DNA from: a virus
Length of the DNA stretch: 47,605 nt
Virus record (IMG/VR): IMGVR_UViG_3300043449_001384
Coordinates: 1-47,605 of that record
Reading direction: 5' to 3' (one strand)
The position numbers were made by a program, and so were the translations under genes. Below the pieces are notes generated by a model. The model saw only the letters and a list, made by a program, of their open reading frames with translations, had not been told where the DNA came from and made no database searches. The number at the start of each line of letters is the position of its first letter. The stretch's first letter is position 1. Positions 9,324 through 17,626 of this stretch are shown here, in pieces.

Positions 9324-9451
9324 GTACAACACCTTCCAGCGACCTGCGTAAGCTGAGCCGTTTACTCAAAATTCAGACCGCAGCCAACCGCTATGCCAAG
9401 TTGCTGCGAGACAGTACGGCTAGAGTGATTGACAAGATCGTCAACAGCTAA
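9320..9451 (+). CDS. Small basic helical protein (43 aa)
   Basis: This short gene is coupled at both ends: its ATG overlaps the previous TGA by 4 nt and its TAA shares one base with the next ATG. The 43-residue product is basic and helical (core LRKLSRLLKIQTAANRYAKL) with no membrane segment. It lies just before a frameshifted gene pair and may act with it. The function is unknown; the reality of the gene rests on the tight coupling on both sides. Confidence 0.6.
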   Translation: MSTTPSSDLRKLSRLLKIQTAANRYAKLLRDSTARVIDKIVNS

Positions 9452-10029
9452 TGCTGCCGTTCATCGTTCCACCTGCAGCCCCGACCACTCGACGCATCGG
9501 CAACGAGCGCTGCGGCGTCTTAGAGCTGGAAGTCAGGGGCGGCTTGACCGTTGGTGAATCCGCAATTATTGCCGAGCTACTGGCAGGCGAACAAAGCAGC
9601 TTCGTGCGCGGCGCCCAGATCGCTGATGCCATTGCCAAGGAAGAATCCCTCAGCCTGACCGAGGCGTTCCAGATCATCGAGAGCGCCATCGGCGGTCGGA
9701 CGCTAGAGCCCGAAGCCGAAGCCATTCGCCTGCGCCACGCCGAACGCATTGAAGAAGTGGGCCGCGTTTTTGCTCTCGCCGGCCGCCGCGACCGCGAAGC
9801 CACCGTCACCGCTTTGATTCGATCGCGGTGCGACCAACCCAACTGGACCCTCGCCGACACCCAAAAACTCGACCAAGCCCTATTCGACGGCATCTGGGAA
9901 TTGGCCCGTGACGAGCAGGACAGCGAAAACATGCCATCTGCTCCCCCGACCGAGGAAGACCTAAAAAAGCAGCCGCCGGAGCAACCGGCCGACAAGAAAC
10001 GCCTTGGGCTGAAATCTTCTGGGAGCTAA
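9451..10029 (+). CDS. Tail assembly chaperone-like protein, short (zero-frame) form
   Basis: This 192-residue form is read if the ribosome does not shift. The first 150 residues are a helical, acidic domain (patterns VGESAIIAELLAGE and LSLTEAFQIIESAIGG). The last 20 residues after the slippery site are rich in Pro, Lys and Gln and look like a short read-through tail. A heptamer A AAA AAG sits in phase at 9963-9969, followed by a hairpin, and the -1 frame runs straight into the frame of the next ORF. This two-form arrangement is typical of siphovirus tail assembly chaperones such as lambda gpG/gpGT. Its place after, instead of before, the tape-measure gene is unusual. Confidence 0.65.
   Translation: MLPFIVPPAAPTTRRIGNERCGVLELEVRGGLTVGESAIIAELLAGEQSSFVRGAQIADAIAKEESLSLTEAFQIIESAIGGRTLEPEAEAIRLRHAERIEEVGRVFALAGRRDREATVTALIRSRCDQPNWTLADTQKLDQALFDGIWELARDEQDSENMPSAPPTEEDLKKQPPEQPADKKRLGLKSSGS
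9963..9989 (+). promoter_or_regulatory. Programmed -1 ribosomal frameshift site
   Basis: The heptamer A AAA AAG at 9963-9969 is in the correct phase of the 9451 frame (codons CTA AAA AAG). Five bases further on, GCCGG at 9975-9979 pairs with CCGGC at 9985-9989 around the loop AGCAA. After a -1 slip the frame continues without a stop from 9969 to 10622. The expected fusion has about 173 + 217 = 390 residues. Slippery heptamer, spacer and hairpin match known -1 frameshift signals. Confidence 0.8.
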
Positions 10030-10085
10030 GCAACGCCTACCCCGGCACCTTTGAGCGCCCCACCTTCCACCGCGAACTCCGCAGC

Positions 10086-10622
10086 GTGGTGCTAGCCGCC
10101 TGGCGTCACCTGCATAAAATTCGCCGCGATCTCGCCTCGCTGCAAGAGCTGCCCATCGCAGCGCTGCAGGCCATGACGGCCAACATCAACCGCGACCCCA
10201 AGAAAACCAAACCTTTCTCGGCACTTGACTTCGCCATGTTCCGCGAACGCGAAGCCGACGACAAGGTGCTGCCACCTGCGGTAGCTGCCACCGTCCTTGC
10301 CCTCCGCGCCGAGCGCAAGGATTCCCCAATCCTGCTGGCCGCCTGGGACAAAGTCCTCGCCAGCGCCGACAGCACAACCACACCTCCTGCCATCCGCGCT
10401 CTCCACTCGGACGACCGCATGGCCTGGATCGTCTGCCCAACCTGGGAAGGCAAAAACATTCGAGCCGGCCTCATCGCCATCGGCGACGCCATCTCCGGCC
10501 CCATCACTCTGCGTGACGTGGACCGACCCCTCGCCACCTACACAGTCAATATCCCCGACCGCCGCACCTTTGCGTGGCTTGAATCCAACCTTCTACTTGT
10601 CGCAGCCACACCGGAAAACTAG
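10086..10622 (+). CDS. C-terminal part of frameshift fusion (tail assembly chaperone-like)
   Basis: The first candidate start in this frame is a GTG at 10086, but the frame is open back to the slippery site at 9963 and codes for clear protein there, with WAEIFWELSNAYPG soon after the shift. The coding sequence therefore most likely begins at 9969 by -1 frameshifting from the 9451 gene and is not translated alone. The domain is helical at first (LAAWRHLHKIRRDLASLQEL) and mixed towards the end. The role as the T-domain of a gpGT-like chaperone is inferred from the frameshift and the size. Confidence 0.65.
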   Translation: MVLAAWRHLHKIRRDLASLQELPIAALQAMTANINRDPKKTKPFSALDFAMFREREADDKVLPPAVAATVLALRAERKDSPILLAAWDKVLASADSTTTPPAIRALHSDDRMAWIVCPTWEGKNIRAGLIAIGDAISGPITLRDVDRPLATYTVNIPDRRTFAWLESNLLLVAATPEN

Positions 10623-10646
10623 GAAAAGCCCGCCCGTCAGCTCCGC

Positions 10647-13600
10647 GTGAACCTGCTGGAACTACGCACTGAGCTGGCTTCTCTGCTGTCTGCATCGCTC
10701 GGCACCTACACACTACCGAACGGCGCCACAACTCCCGCAATTTCCGTCCGCTCCAGCGGCGAAGCCCTTCCCACTGGTACGTCTGTCACTGGTCTGGAAG
10801 TCGTCCTGATCCGCGACCCAGACCTCACCCCGATCCCGCAATACACCGACGCCGGCGCCCTCCGCAGCTGGACCGTCTTCCTGATCGACTGGAGCGACGC
10901 CACCGATCTGGAGCCTATTGGCGCCTATCTCGTCGAGGCGTACCCCGGCACCCAGGTCACCACCGTCGCGGTGCCCAAAGGCACCGGCCCGCAAAACCAA
11001 ATGCGGGTCACCATCCAGTCGGTCGCTGAACCACCCGCCGGCTTCCCGGCCTACGACCCAGTTCGCTTCCCCACCGTCTCGGCGCTGGCGTTTGAGCTTG
11101 ACGCCGATCTGACCCCGGCCCAAGGCCAAGTCACTTGGGAAGAGGACACCAGCACTCTGGTGCTCGGCCTCACCGACGATCTGCACCTACACCTCGGCGC
11201 CGACCAAATCACCCTCTGCCGCAACAACAGCAACTCGGTCGCCATCCCCAAAGGCACCGCCGTGATGTTTGCCGGCACCGCTGGCAATAGCGGCCGCCTC
11301 AAAGTCGCCCCAATGGTGGCCAACGGCACCTACCCCGGCTATGTCTTTTTCGGCATCACCGCCGAAGCAATTGCCGGCGGCGCCGACGGCTTCGTCACCT
11401 CGTTCGGCAAAATCCGCGGCGTCAACACCAACGCGTACAACGAAGGCGACATCCTCTGGTGCAGCCCCACCACCGCCGGCGGCCTAACAGCAACTGAACC
11501 AACGGCACCAAACCTCAAACTTCCCGTTGCGGCAGTCGTTAGCAAAGGAAACAACGGCATCTTGATGGTTCGCTGGAACACCGGCGCCCGTCTCCGCGAT
11601 CTCCACGACGTTGAATCCGGCTCCGCAACCAACGGCCAAGTTTTGGCTTGGAACAGCGGCGCCAGCCGTTGGGCACCTGTAGCTCCCAATTCAGGAGCCA
11701 CCGGCCCAGTCGGTGTCACCGGCGCCACAGGTGCAGTCGGTTCCACTGGCGCGACCGGCCCGATTGGCATCACCGGCGCCACTGGAGCGGCCGGCACCAT
11801 CGGCGTCGACGGAAGCACAGGCCCCACCGGAGCCACCGGCCCTCAAGGCCCCACGGGCGCTGCAGGCACCATCGGCGTCGACGGCAGCACCGGAGCAACC
11901 GGACCACGCGGCGCCACCGGAGCCACAGGTGCAATAGGCGCAACAGGCGCCACCGGAATCGTCGGCCCCAGCGGCCCCGAAGGCCCCACTGGCGCGCAGG
12001 GCACCGCTGGCGCAGACGGCGCCACAGGTGCAACCGGCGCCACGGGTGTTGTCGGCGTCTCCGGCGCCACTGGTCCGATTGGTGCGACCGGCATCACCGG
12101 CCCCACAGGCCCCTCGGGCGTCACCGGCGCCACCGGCCCTGTCGGCGCCACCGGCGCCTCGGGCGTTGACGGCGTTACCGGGCCCAGTGGCGTTACCGGC
12201 CCCACCGGTCCTCAAGGCGCCACCGGCGTTATGGGTCCCACTGGCGCCAGCGGAGTTATCGGAGAAACAGGTGTCACCGGCCCCACTGGTCCAATTGGTG
12301 CGACCGGACTAATCGGCCCGTCCGGCGCAACAGGCCCAGCAGGCACTTCAGTCAGCATCATTGGCTCGGTCGCAGATACCGGCGTCGATCCACAGGCCAC
12401 GCTCGACACAGCCTTCCCTGGCGCTGTAGCTGGAAACGGCGTCATTGACCAAACCTCGGGCGACCTATGGGTCTACGACGGCACCGACTGGGACAACGTT
12501 GGTGAAATTGTCGGCGCCACCGGCCCCGCAGGTGTTACCGGTGCCACCGGTCCAATCGGTGTAACCGGAGCAACAGGCCCAGTCGGCCCCACCGGTCCAC
12601 AAGGCGCCACCGGTGTTGACGGCCCCACTGGTGCGGTAGGCGTTACCGGAGCCACCGGCCCCCAAGGCGCCACAGGCATCAACGGCATCGACGGCCCCAC
12701 TGGTGCGTCTGGTGTAACCGGCGCCACCGGCCCAGTTGGCAGCACTGGCCCCACTGGACCGACCGGCGTTGTGGGTGCCACCGGCGCAACCGGCGTCCAA
12801 GGTGAAACCGGCCCAATCGGGCCAACAGGCGCCACCGGCGTTTCTGGTGCTACAGGCGCAACAGGTGTAATCGGCGTCTCTGGAGCCACTGGGGCCATCG
12901 GCGTGACAGGCGCTACTGGTGCCACGGGCGTAGCCGGCGTAGACGGAGCCACCGGCGCCACTGGCGTTGTCGGCGTGAGTGGAGCTACGGGTGCAACTGG
13001 GGTAGTTGGTGTAACAGGAGCAACAGGTGTAGTTGGTGCTACTGGTGCCACCGGAGTTGCAGGTGTAGATGGAGCCACTGGCGCTACAGGTGTTGTAGGC
13101 GTAAGCGGAGCAACTGGAGTTGTCGGTGTCAGTGGTGCAACCGGAGCTACGGGTGTCATTGGAGTATCTGGCGCTACCGGTGCGACCGGCGTTGTAGGCG
13201 TCAGCGGTGCCACGGGTGCCGAAGGTCCTACAGGTGCCACCGGTGTTGTCGGTATTAGCGGAGCTACCGGGGCAACAGGCGTAATAGGTGTTAGCGGCGC
13301 CACTGGAGCCACCGGAGCTATTGGTGCCACAGGCGTAGGCATCGGCGATGGCGACAAGGGCGACATCACAGTCTCGGCAAGTGGCGCCACTTGGACGATC
13401 GACAGCGGCGTTGTCACAAGCGCCAAAATCGCAGACGGTACCATTGTTGACGGCGACATCAGCGCTACTGCTGAGATTGCGGTCAGCAAACTGGCCGATG
13501 GGAGTGCTCGTCAAGTGCTGCAGACGGCATCCAACGGCACCGATGTCGAGTGGACATCCAATGTGGATCTACCAGGAACGCTGGATGTTACGGGTGCTGC

Positions 13601-14081
13601 TATATTTGATTCAACAGTTGAAATTATAGGCTCAGTTGTAATTAACGATGCTGGAGCGGATGTTGATGTACGCATGGAAGGCGATACCAATACGCACCTT
13701 TTCTTTCTTGATGCCAGCACTGATCGCGTAGGTATTAACCAATCGGTTCCGGCTACCAAACTGGATTTAAGTGGTAACTATGGACAAAACATTGTCGCCG
13801 TTGGCGCCCTTGATATTGACTGCAGCACCGGTAATTATTTTACCAAGACAATTAACGGCAACAGTACTTTTACTGTAAGCAGCGTACCGGCAAGCCGTGC
13901 CTATAGCTTTACACTTGAATTAACGCACACCAGCGGCACGGTCACATGGTTTGCCAACCTCGAATGGCCAGGCGGTCAAGCACCCTCGCTAACCACTGGC
14001 AAGACGCATTTGTTTATGTTTGTTACTGACGACGGCGGGAGCAGATGGCGTGGCGCAGCTTTAATCAATTACACCAATTAA
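10647..14081 (+). CDS. Collagen-like tail fibre protein
   Basis: This 1144-residue fibre starts at a GTG. Residues 1-350 form an attachment region with a fibre-type domain near 150-340. Residues 351-565 and 624-900 are Gly-X-Y repeats, mostly GAT, GPT and GVT triplets, interrupted near residues 566-623 by a non-collagen module containing [12 protein letters not shown]. Residues after about 900 form a beta-rich tip. Such repeats fold as a trimeric collagen-like rod in phage fibres. The second repeat block uses AT-richer codons and longer near-identical units, which suggests later expansion. The high Thr content in the Y position is typical of bacterial and phage collagen-like proteins. It probably recognises the host surface. 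Confidence 0.85.
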   Translation: MNLLELRTELASLLSASLGTYTLPNGATTPAISVRSSGEALPTGTSVTGLEVVLIRDPDLTPIPQYTDAGALRSWTVFLIDWSDATDLEPIGAYLVEAYPGTQVTTVAVPKGTGPQNQMRVTIQSVAEPPAGFPAYDPVRFPTVSALAFELDADLTPAQGQVTWEEDTSTLVLGLTDDLHLHLGADQITLCRNNSNSVAIPKGTAVMFAGTAGNSGRLKVAPMVANGTYPGYVFFGITAEAIAGGADGFVTSFGKIRGVNTNAYNEGDILWCSPTTAGGLTATEPTAPNLKLPVAAVVSKGNNGILMVRWNTGARLRDLHDVESGSATNGQVLAWNSGASRWAPVAPNSGATGPVGVTGATGAVGSTGATGPIGITGATGAAGTIGVDGSTGPTGATGPQGPTGAAGTIGVDGSTGATGPRGATGATGAIGATGATGIVGPSGPEGPTGAQGTAGADGATGATGATGVVGVSGATGPIGATGITGPTGPSGVTGATGPVGATGASGVDGVTGPSGVTGPTGPQGATGVMGPTGASGVIGETGVTGPTGPIGATGLIGPSGATGPAGTSVSIIGSVADTGVDPQATLDTAFPGAVAGNGVIDQTSGDLWVYDGTDWDNVGEIVGATGPAGVTGATGPIGVTGATGPVGPTGPQGATGVDGPTGAVGVTGATGPQGATGINGIDGPTGASGVTGATGPVGSTGPTGPTGVVGATGATGVQGETGPIGPTGATGVSGATGATGVIGVSGATGAIGVTGATGATGVAGVDGATGATGVVGVSGATGATGVVGVTGATGVVGATGATGVAGVDGATGATGVVGVSGATGVVGVSGATGATGVIGVSGATGATGVVGVSGATGAEGPTGATGVVGISGATGATGVIGVSGATGATGAIGATGVGIGDGDKGDITVSASGATWTIDSGVVTSAKIADGTIVDGDISATAEIAVSKLADGSARQVLQTASNGTDVEWTSNVDLPGTLDVTGAAIFDSTVEIIGSVVINDAGADVDVRMEGDTNTHLFFLDASTDRVGINQSVPATKLDLSGNYGQNIVAVGALDIDCSTGNYFTKTINGNSTFTVSSVPASRAYSFTLELTHTSGTVTWFANLEWPGGQAPSLTTGKTHLFMFVTDDGGSRWRGAALINYTN

Positions 14082-14085
14082 CATC

Positions 14086-14739
14086 ATGGATCCACTAACT
14101 CTTCAAATAATGCGCGGCGCTAGGACTCCGATTGAGTATATCGGTTTTGCGGCATCTGGGCAAGACGCGGGCAGCAATACAAACTGCACGGTTACTATGT
14201 CGGCGAGCTTTAAGTCCGGTGATTTACTTGTGTACTGTGCAACTCAATCTCAATCGGGCACGACAGGATCTGTTTCAAACCCAACTGGTTGGACTTCGGC
14301 ACTTAGTTCACAGGGTAGACGTGTTGGCTGGATCATATACGATGGCACAACTTCTAGCTATACCTGGACGTCCACTATTTCAGCGAATGGACAAGGGTGT
14401 ATTGTAGCTTGCTTTAGAAATGCTTATTTTGATACTGCAGGGACCATTAGCAATACAGCACAAAATCCAGCGGCCCCATCTATTACAATAAATGAAAACA
14501 ATTCCGTCCAAATACTTTGCGGATCAAATATAGCTAGCACAACAGTTACGTTCAGTAATTCAGACTACACTCAAATAGAAGACATGGCCGAAAATGGAAC
14601 ATTGTACACAGATGAAATCGCTTTAGCCATGTTCTATAAAACTAATGTCAATGCTGGATCTACGGGAACCGTTACCGTCAACTCAACTGCGACTCTCAGC
14701 TCAAGTAGAGCTAATCAATTTTCCCTTCGCCCGAGGTAA
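14086..14739 (+). CDS. Hypothetical tail fibre-associated protein
   Basis: I do not recognise a family with certainty. The 217-residue product is rich in Ser, Thr, Gly and Asn, has few Lys, and looks beta-rich, with patterns such as SGDLLVYCATQ and GWTSALSSQGRRVGW that occur in viral and bacterial surface jelly-roll-like proteins. It begins 4 nt after the collagen-like fibre gene and is AT-richer than it. It may be a fibre tip or accessory adhesin. The downstream gap to the fibre-assembly gene is 3 nt. Confidence 0.5.
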   Translation: MDPLTLQIMRGARTPIEYIGFAASGQDAGSNTNCTVTMSASFKSGDLLVYCATQSQSGTTGSVSNPTGWTSALSSQGRRVGWIIYDGTTSSYTWTSTISANGQGCIVACFRNAYFDTAGTISNTAQNPAAPSITINENNSVQILCGSNIASTTVTFSNSDYTQIEDMAENGTLYTDEIALAMFYKTNVNAGSTGTVTVNSTATLSSSRANQFSLRPR

Positions 14740-14742
14740 CCC

Positions 14743-15294
14743 ATGTACGCTTTGATCTCTAAAGCCGCTGTTGTCGCTTACCCCTACAGCCAGGCCGAAC
14801 TGCGTAACGCAAACCCTAACACGAGCTTCCCCGTCGTTATGAGCGACGAAGAGTTGGCTGATTGGGGCGTGGTTCCAGTGACGCTTACGCCTTGCCCTAT
14901 TGCTAATCACACCGTCAACATTTCCGAGGGCAAACCAGAACTAATCGGCAGCACTTGGTCACAAACCTGGATCACAACCCCAGCAACCAATGACGAAATT
15001 GCACAGCGCACAAAACAACGAGCTGCTGAAATCCGCCTAGAGCGCACTAGGCGCCTTGCCGAGTGCGACTGGACCCAGCTCTCCGACGCACCTGTGGATG
15101 CCTCCGCTTGGGCCGCTTACCGCCAAGCATTGCGCGATGTAACCGAGCAGGCGGGGTTCCCTTGGGATGTGCAATGGCCAGTTGCTCCAGGTACAGAACT
15201 GGAACGTGCCCGTAACGCCGATGGCACCTTTATGGCTGATGACCCCACTACGCCTAATGTGGACGAAGCTTGGGTCCCCGCAACTGTTGGCTAA
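14743..15294 (+). CDS. Tail fibre assembly protein-like
   Basis: This 183-residue protein follows the fibre genes. Its C-terminal half contains a helical arginine-rich segment (about residues 85-110) followed by SAWAAYRQALRDVTEQAGFP, a pattern typical of phage tail-fibre assembly and chaperone proteins, where YRQALRD and FPWDVQWP-like segments recur. Such proteins help the fibre trimer to fold and attach. The stop codon overlaps the TTG start of the following gene by 3 nt. Confidence 0.6.
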   Translation: MYALISKAAVVAYPYSQAELRNANPNTSFPVVMSDEELADWGVVPVTLTPCPIANHTVNISEGKPELIGSTWSQTWITTPATNDEIAQRTKQRAAEIRLERTRRLAECDWTQLSDAPVDASAWAAYRQALRDVTEQAGFPWDVQWPVAPGTELERARNADGTFMADDPTTPNVDEAWVPATVG

Positions 15295-16897
15295 ACCCCG
15301 TCTCCACCTCGTCGGTATCTTCCATACCCAACACACGTCGGCCTACAGTCACTGCGCCTTCACCGGCAAGGCCCTGCGCTTCCCCCGCATGATGCAGGCG
15401 CAGGGCTACACCGTCATCGAATACAGCAACGCCGGGTCCGAGGCTGAAGCCTCCGAACACGTCACGATGCTAAGGGATGCCGAATTTGGAGCGCTGTACA
15501 ACCGCAGCAAAACCGATTTCCACGGCAACGACGCCACCGTGGGCAGTCCCGGCCATCAGCTTTTTGAGTCACGCCTAATTCCCGCTATGCGGGAACGCCT
15601 CCAACCACAGGACATCATCTGCCATCCCTTCGGCCACGCACACCAGCAGCTCATGGTCGAGTTTCCCGGCCACCAGCACGTCGAAACCGGCATCGGCTAC
15701 CCCACCTTGATGCCAGACAGCTTCCGCATTTTTGAGTCCTACGCTTGGATGCACTACCACCAAGGCAAGGAAGGCCGCAACGGTAAGAACTACGAGTGGG
15801 TCGTTCCCAACTACTACGACCTCGACGACTGGGAACCCAGTTACGAACCCGGCCAGTACCTCGCCTTCCTTGGGCGCATCACCCCGCTCAAAGGCATCGA
15901 CACCATCAAAGCCATTGCGGACCACAGCCCTTGGCCCATCGTGCTCCACGGCCAAGGTGATCCATCGCCTTGGGCTCATCCAAACATCGAATACCGAGGC
16001 CCCATCGCAGGCACCGCTCGCAGCGACTTTCTGCGTAATGCTCGTGCGCTCCTAGCGCCCACCGTCTTCACCGAGCCTTTCTGCGGTATGGCAGTAGAAG
16101 CCATGCTCTGCGGCACCCCGGTGGTAGCGGTGGACTACGGCGCCATGACCGAAACAGTAATTGAAGGCGTCAGCGGCTTCCGCTGCCACACCCTGCAGGA
16201 CTGGATTGACGCTATTGACGCGGTGGGCTACTTGGATCGAGGCAAGATCGCCGCCATCGCCCGCACCAAATGGTCGCTTCAAGCCTGCGGCAAGCGTTAC
16301 GACAAAATCTTTTGCCAAATCAACGACCTGTACCGCCGGGGCTGGTACGAGGTGGATCGCATCAACTACTACGAGATCGAGTGCGAAGAAGGTCCCTTCG
16401 CCAAACGCCTTGCCGCCTGGATCGCCGACACGCTCCAGCCGAAAACGGCACTTGACATCGGTTGCGGCCCCGGCATTTATGTGGACGCCCTGCGCGAGCA
16501 TGGCATTGACGCCACCGGCATCGACACCGATGACCGAGTGCAGGGCAAAAAGCACCTGCGCCAACAAAGCCTCTTTGACCTAAACGACACCGCCGAGCTG
16601 GTGATCTGCCTAGAAGTCGCCGAGCACATTGCCGAGGACCAAACCGACGCCGTAGCCGCAAGCGTTGCCAATGCCGTCGCGCCGGGCGGCATCCTGATCT
16701 GGAGCGCTGCCCAACCCGGCCAAGGCGGCGTTGGTCACATCAACTGCCAGCCCAAGGACTACTGGGCCGAGCGGCTGATCGCCTGCGGCTTGCAACGCGA
16801 CGAGGAGATCGAGCAGCATCTCAAGGAGTACGCCGCCAGCGACTACCACATGGGCTGGTTCGTCAACAACTGTATGGTCTTGTACCGGGCAACCTAG
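15287..16897 (+). CDS. Glycosyltransferase (GT4)-methyltransferase fusion
   Basis: The frame is open from 15167, but the TTG at 15287 gives MAKPRLHLVGIF, a typical first strand of a GT-B fold, and avoids a long overlap. Residues 1-345 look like a family 4 glycosyltransferase: FLGRITPLKGID near 194-205 and the EX7E motif (E263, E271) within FTEPFCGMAVEAMLCGTPVV. Residues 387-536 are a class I SAM-dependent methyltransferase with ALDIGCGPG at 388-396, the acidic GIDTDD at the end of strand 2 and ICLEVAEH at motif II. The enzyme probably adds and then methylates a sugar on a virion protein or a host surface glycan. It lies between fibre and lysis genes. The substrate is unknown. Confidence 0.75.
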   Translation: MAKPRLHLVGIFHTQHTSAYSHCAFTGKALRFPRMMQAQGYTVIEYSNAGSEAEASEHVTMLRDAEFGALYNRSKTDFHGNDATVGSPGHQLFESRLIPAMRERLQPQDIICHPFGHAHQQLMVEFPGHQHVETGIGYPTLMPDSFRIFESYAWMHYHQGKEGRNGKNYEWVVPNYYDLDDWEPSYEPGQYLAFLGRITPLKGIDTIKAIADHSPWPIVLHGQGDPSPWAHPNIEYRGPIAGTARSDFLRNARALLAPTVFTEPFCGMAVEAMLCGTPVVAVDYGAMTETVIEGVSGFRCHTLQDWIDAIDAVGYLDRGKIAAIARTKWSLQACGKRYDKIFCQINDLYRRGWYEVDRINYYEIECEEGPFAKRLAAWIADTLQPKTALDIGCGPGIYVDALREHGIDATGIDTDDRVQGKKHLRQQSLFDLNDTAELVICLEVAEHIAEDQTDAVAASVANAVAPGGILIWSAAQPGQGGVGHINCQPKDYWAERLIACGLQRDEEIEQHLKEYAASDYHMGWFVNNCMVLYRAT

Positions 16898-16898
16898 G
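16888..16898 (+). promoter_or_regulatory. Late-block motif GGCAACCTAGG, copy 3 (before lysis cassette)
   Basis: This exact copy includes the stop codon TAG of the glycosyltransferase-methyltransferase gene and lies 22 nt before the GTG at 16921. It is followed by CGTACAGC, close to the GCTACAGC after copy 2. It marks the start of the lysis cassette. Confidence 0.6.
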
Positions 16899-16920
16899 CG
16901 TACAGCGGCTACTTTTTGCG

Positions 16921-17163
16921 GTGATTGAGATTCTTGCAGCCGTGAGCGGCGCATCCATCACCGTCGCCGCCATGGGTGCCGCCGGTTTCACCAAAAGAAG
17001 CAACGAGGGCCGCGATGCCGTGGTCCGTCTCACCGAAGCCGTCACAAACGTCGCCAACCGCCTCGACGAACTGCACGTCGATCTCAAAGCCGACCGCCGC
17101 GAAACCTTCACCCGCCTCAACGAGTGCGAGCAGCGCTTGGCCCGACTTGAAGCAAAAATCTGA
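16921..17163 (+). CDS. Small membrane protein with coiled coil (holin/spanin candidate)
   Basis: The 80-residue product starts at a GTG after a GGCAACCTAGG motif. Residues about 3-25 are hydrophobic (ILAAVSGASITVAAMGAAGF), followed by a long charged helix with heptad character to the C terminus. This one-membrane-segment plus coiled-coil plan is common among lysis-cassette proteins. Its TGA overlaps the next ATG by one base. Which lysis role it plays cannot be told. Confidence 0.55.
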   Translation: MIEILAAVSGASITVAAMGAAGFTKRSNEGRDAVVRLTEAVTNVANRLDELHVDLKADRRETFTRLNECEQRLARLEAKI

Positions 17164-17363
17164 TGGACGAGCGACGCTTCATAATCCGCTGCATCGTCGC
17201 CTTCTACGCCTGCGGCATCGCTGTTTTTTGCACTGACCTCACCGTCTGCGAAATCCGCAAGCCCGGAGAATGCGACACCTCGCGTGGCCGCCTTGAAGGC
17301 GCTATCACCGCCGCCCCAGCAGCTCTGCTGGCGCTCCTCGTCAAAACCTCCCCCGGAACATGA
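17163..17363 (+). CDS. Holin-like membrane protein (66 aa)
   Basis: The product has two hydrophobic segments, near residues 7-24 (IIRCIVAFYACGIAVF) and 45-60 (GAITAAPAALLALLV), joined by a short polar loop with two Cys and an Arg/Lys pair. Two short membrane segments next to an endolysin gene fit a holin. It is coupled to both neighbours by 1-nt and 4-nt overlaps. Confidence 0.55.
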   Translation: MDERRFIIRCIVAFYACGIAVFCTDLTVCEIRKPGECDTSRGRLEGAITAAPAALLALLVKTSPGT

Positions 17364-17626
17364 AACTTTTCCTTGTTGAACTGGGCCGCGCCCTCATGCG
17401 CCTCGCCTTAGATCGTGCCGTCCGCAAAGGCCTCCCCCTGATCTACCGGCGACTCGATGTCGAGATGCCGAACCTGCTCCTGACCGCAACGCCCGAGCAA
17501 GTCAAGGCCGAAGTCACCAACGCCATCATCGCAAATACACATAAAATTCCAGCGCCTTCTCAGGTAGAAGCAGTGATCGGGCTCTACAGTCCAGTAGCCG
17601 GCGCCATCCGAGCCTTTACCAAGTGA
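17360..17626 (+). CDS. Hypothetical lysis-cassette protein (88 aa)
   Basis: The 88-residue product begins with an amphipathic, basic helix (LVELGRALMRLALDRAVRKG) and has a middle helical part with no clear membrane segment. It starts in an ATGA overlap with the holin-like gene, and its TGA overlaps the GTG of the endolysin. It is probably part of the lysis cassette; I do not recognise a family. Confidence 0.5.
   Translation: MKLFLVELGRALMRLALDRAVRKGLPLIYRRLDVEMPNLLLTATPEQVKAEVTNAIIANTHKIPAPSQVEAVIGLYSPVAGAIRAFTK

Noticed and set aside
11690-13340. CRISPR-like repeat array
   Set aside because: The repeats are in-frame collagen-type codons without constant repeat length or unique spacers.
12465-13514. 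Long antisense ORFs under the collagen-like fibre gene
   Set aside because: They mirror the Gly-X-Y codon repeats as Pro/Val/Ala or Cys/Ser/Gly repeats. They are shadows of a repetitive GC-rich gene.
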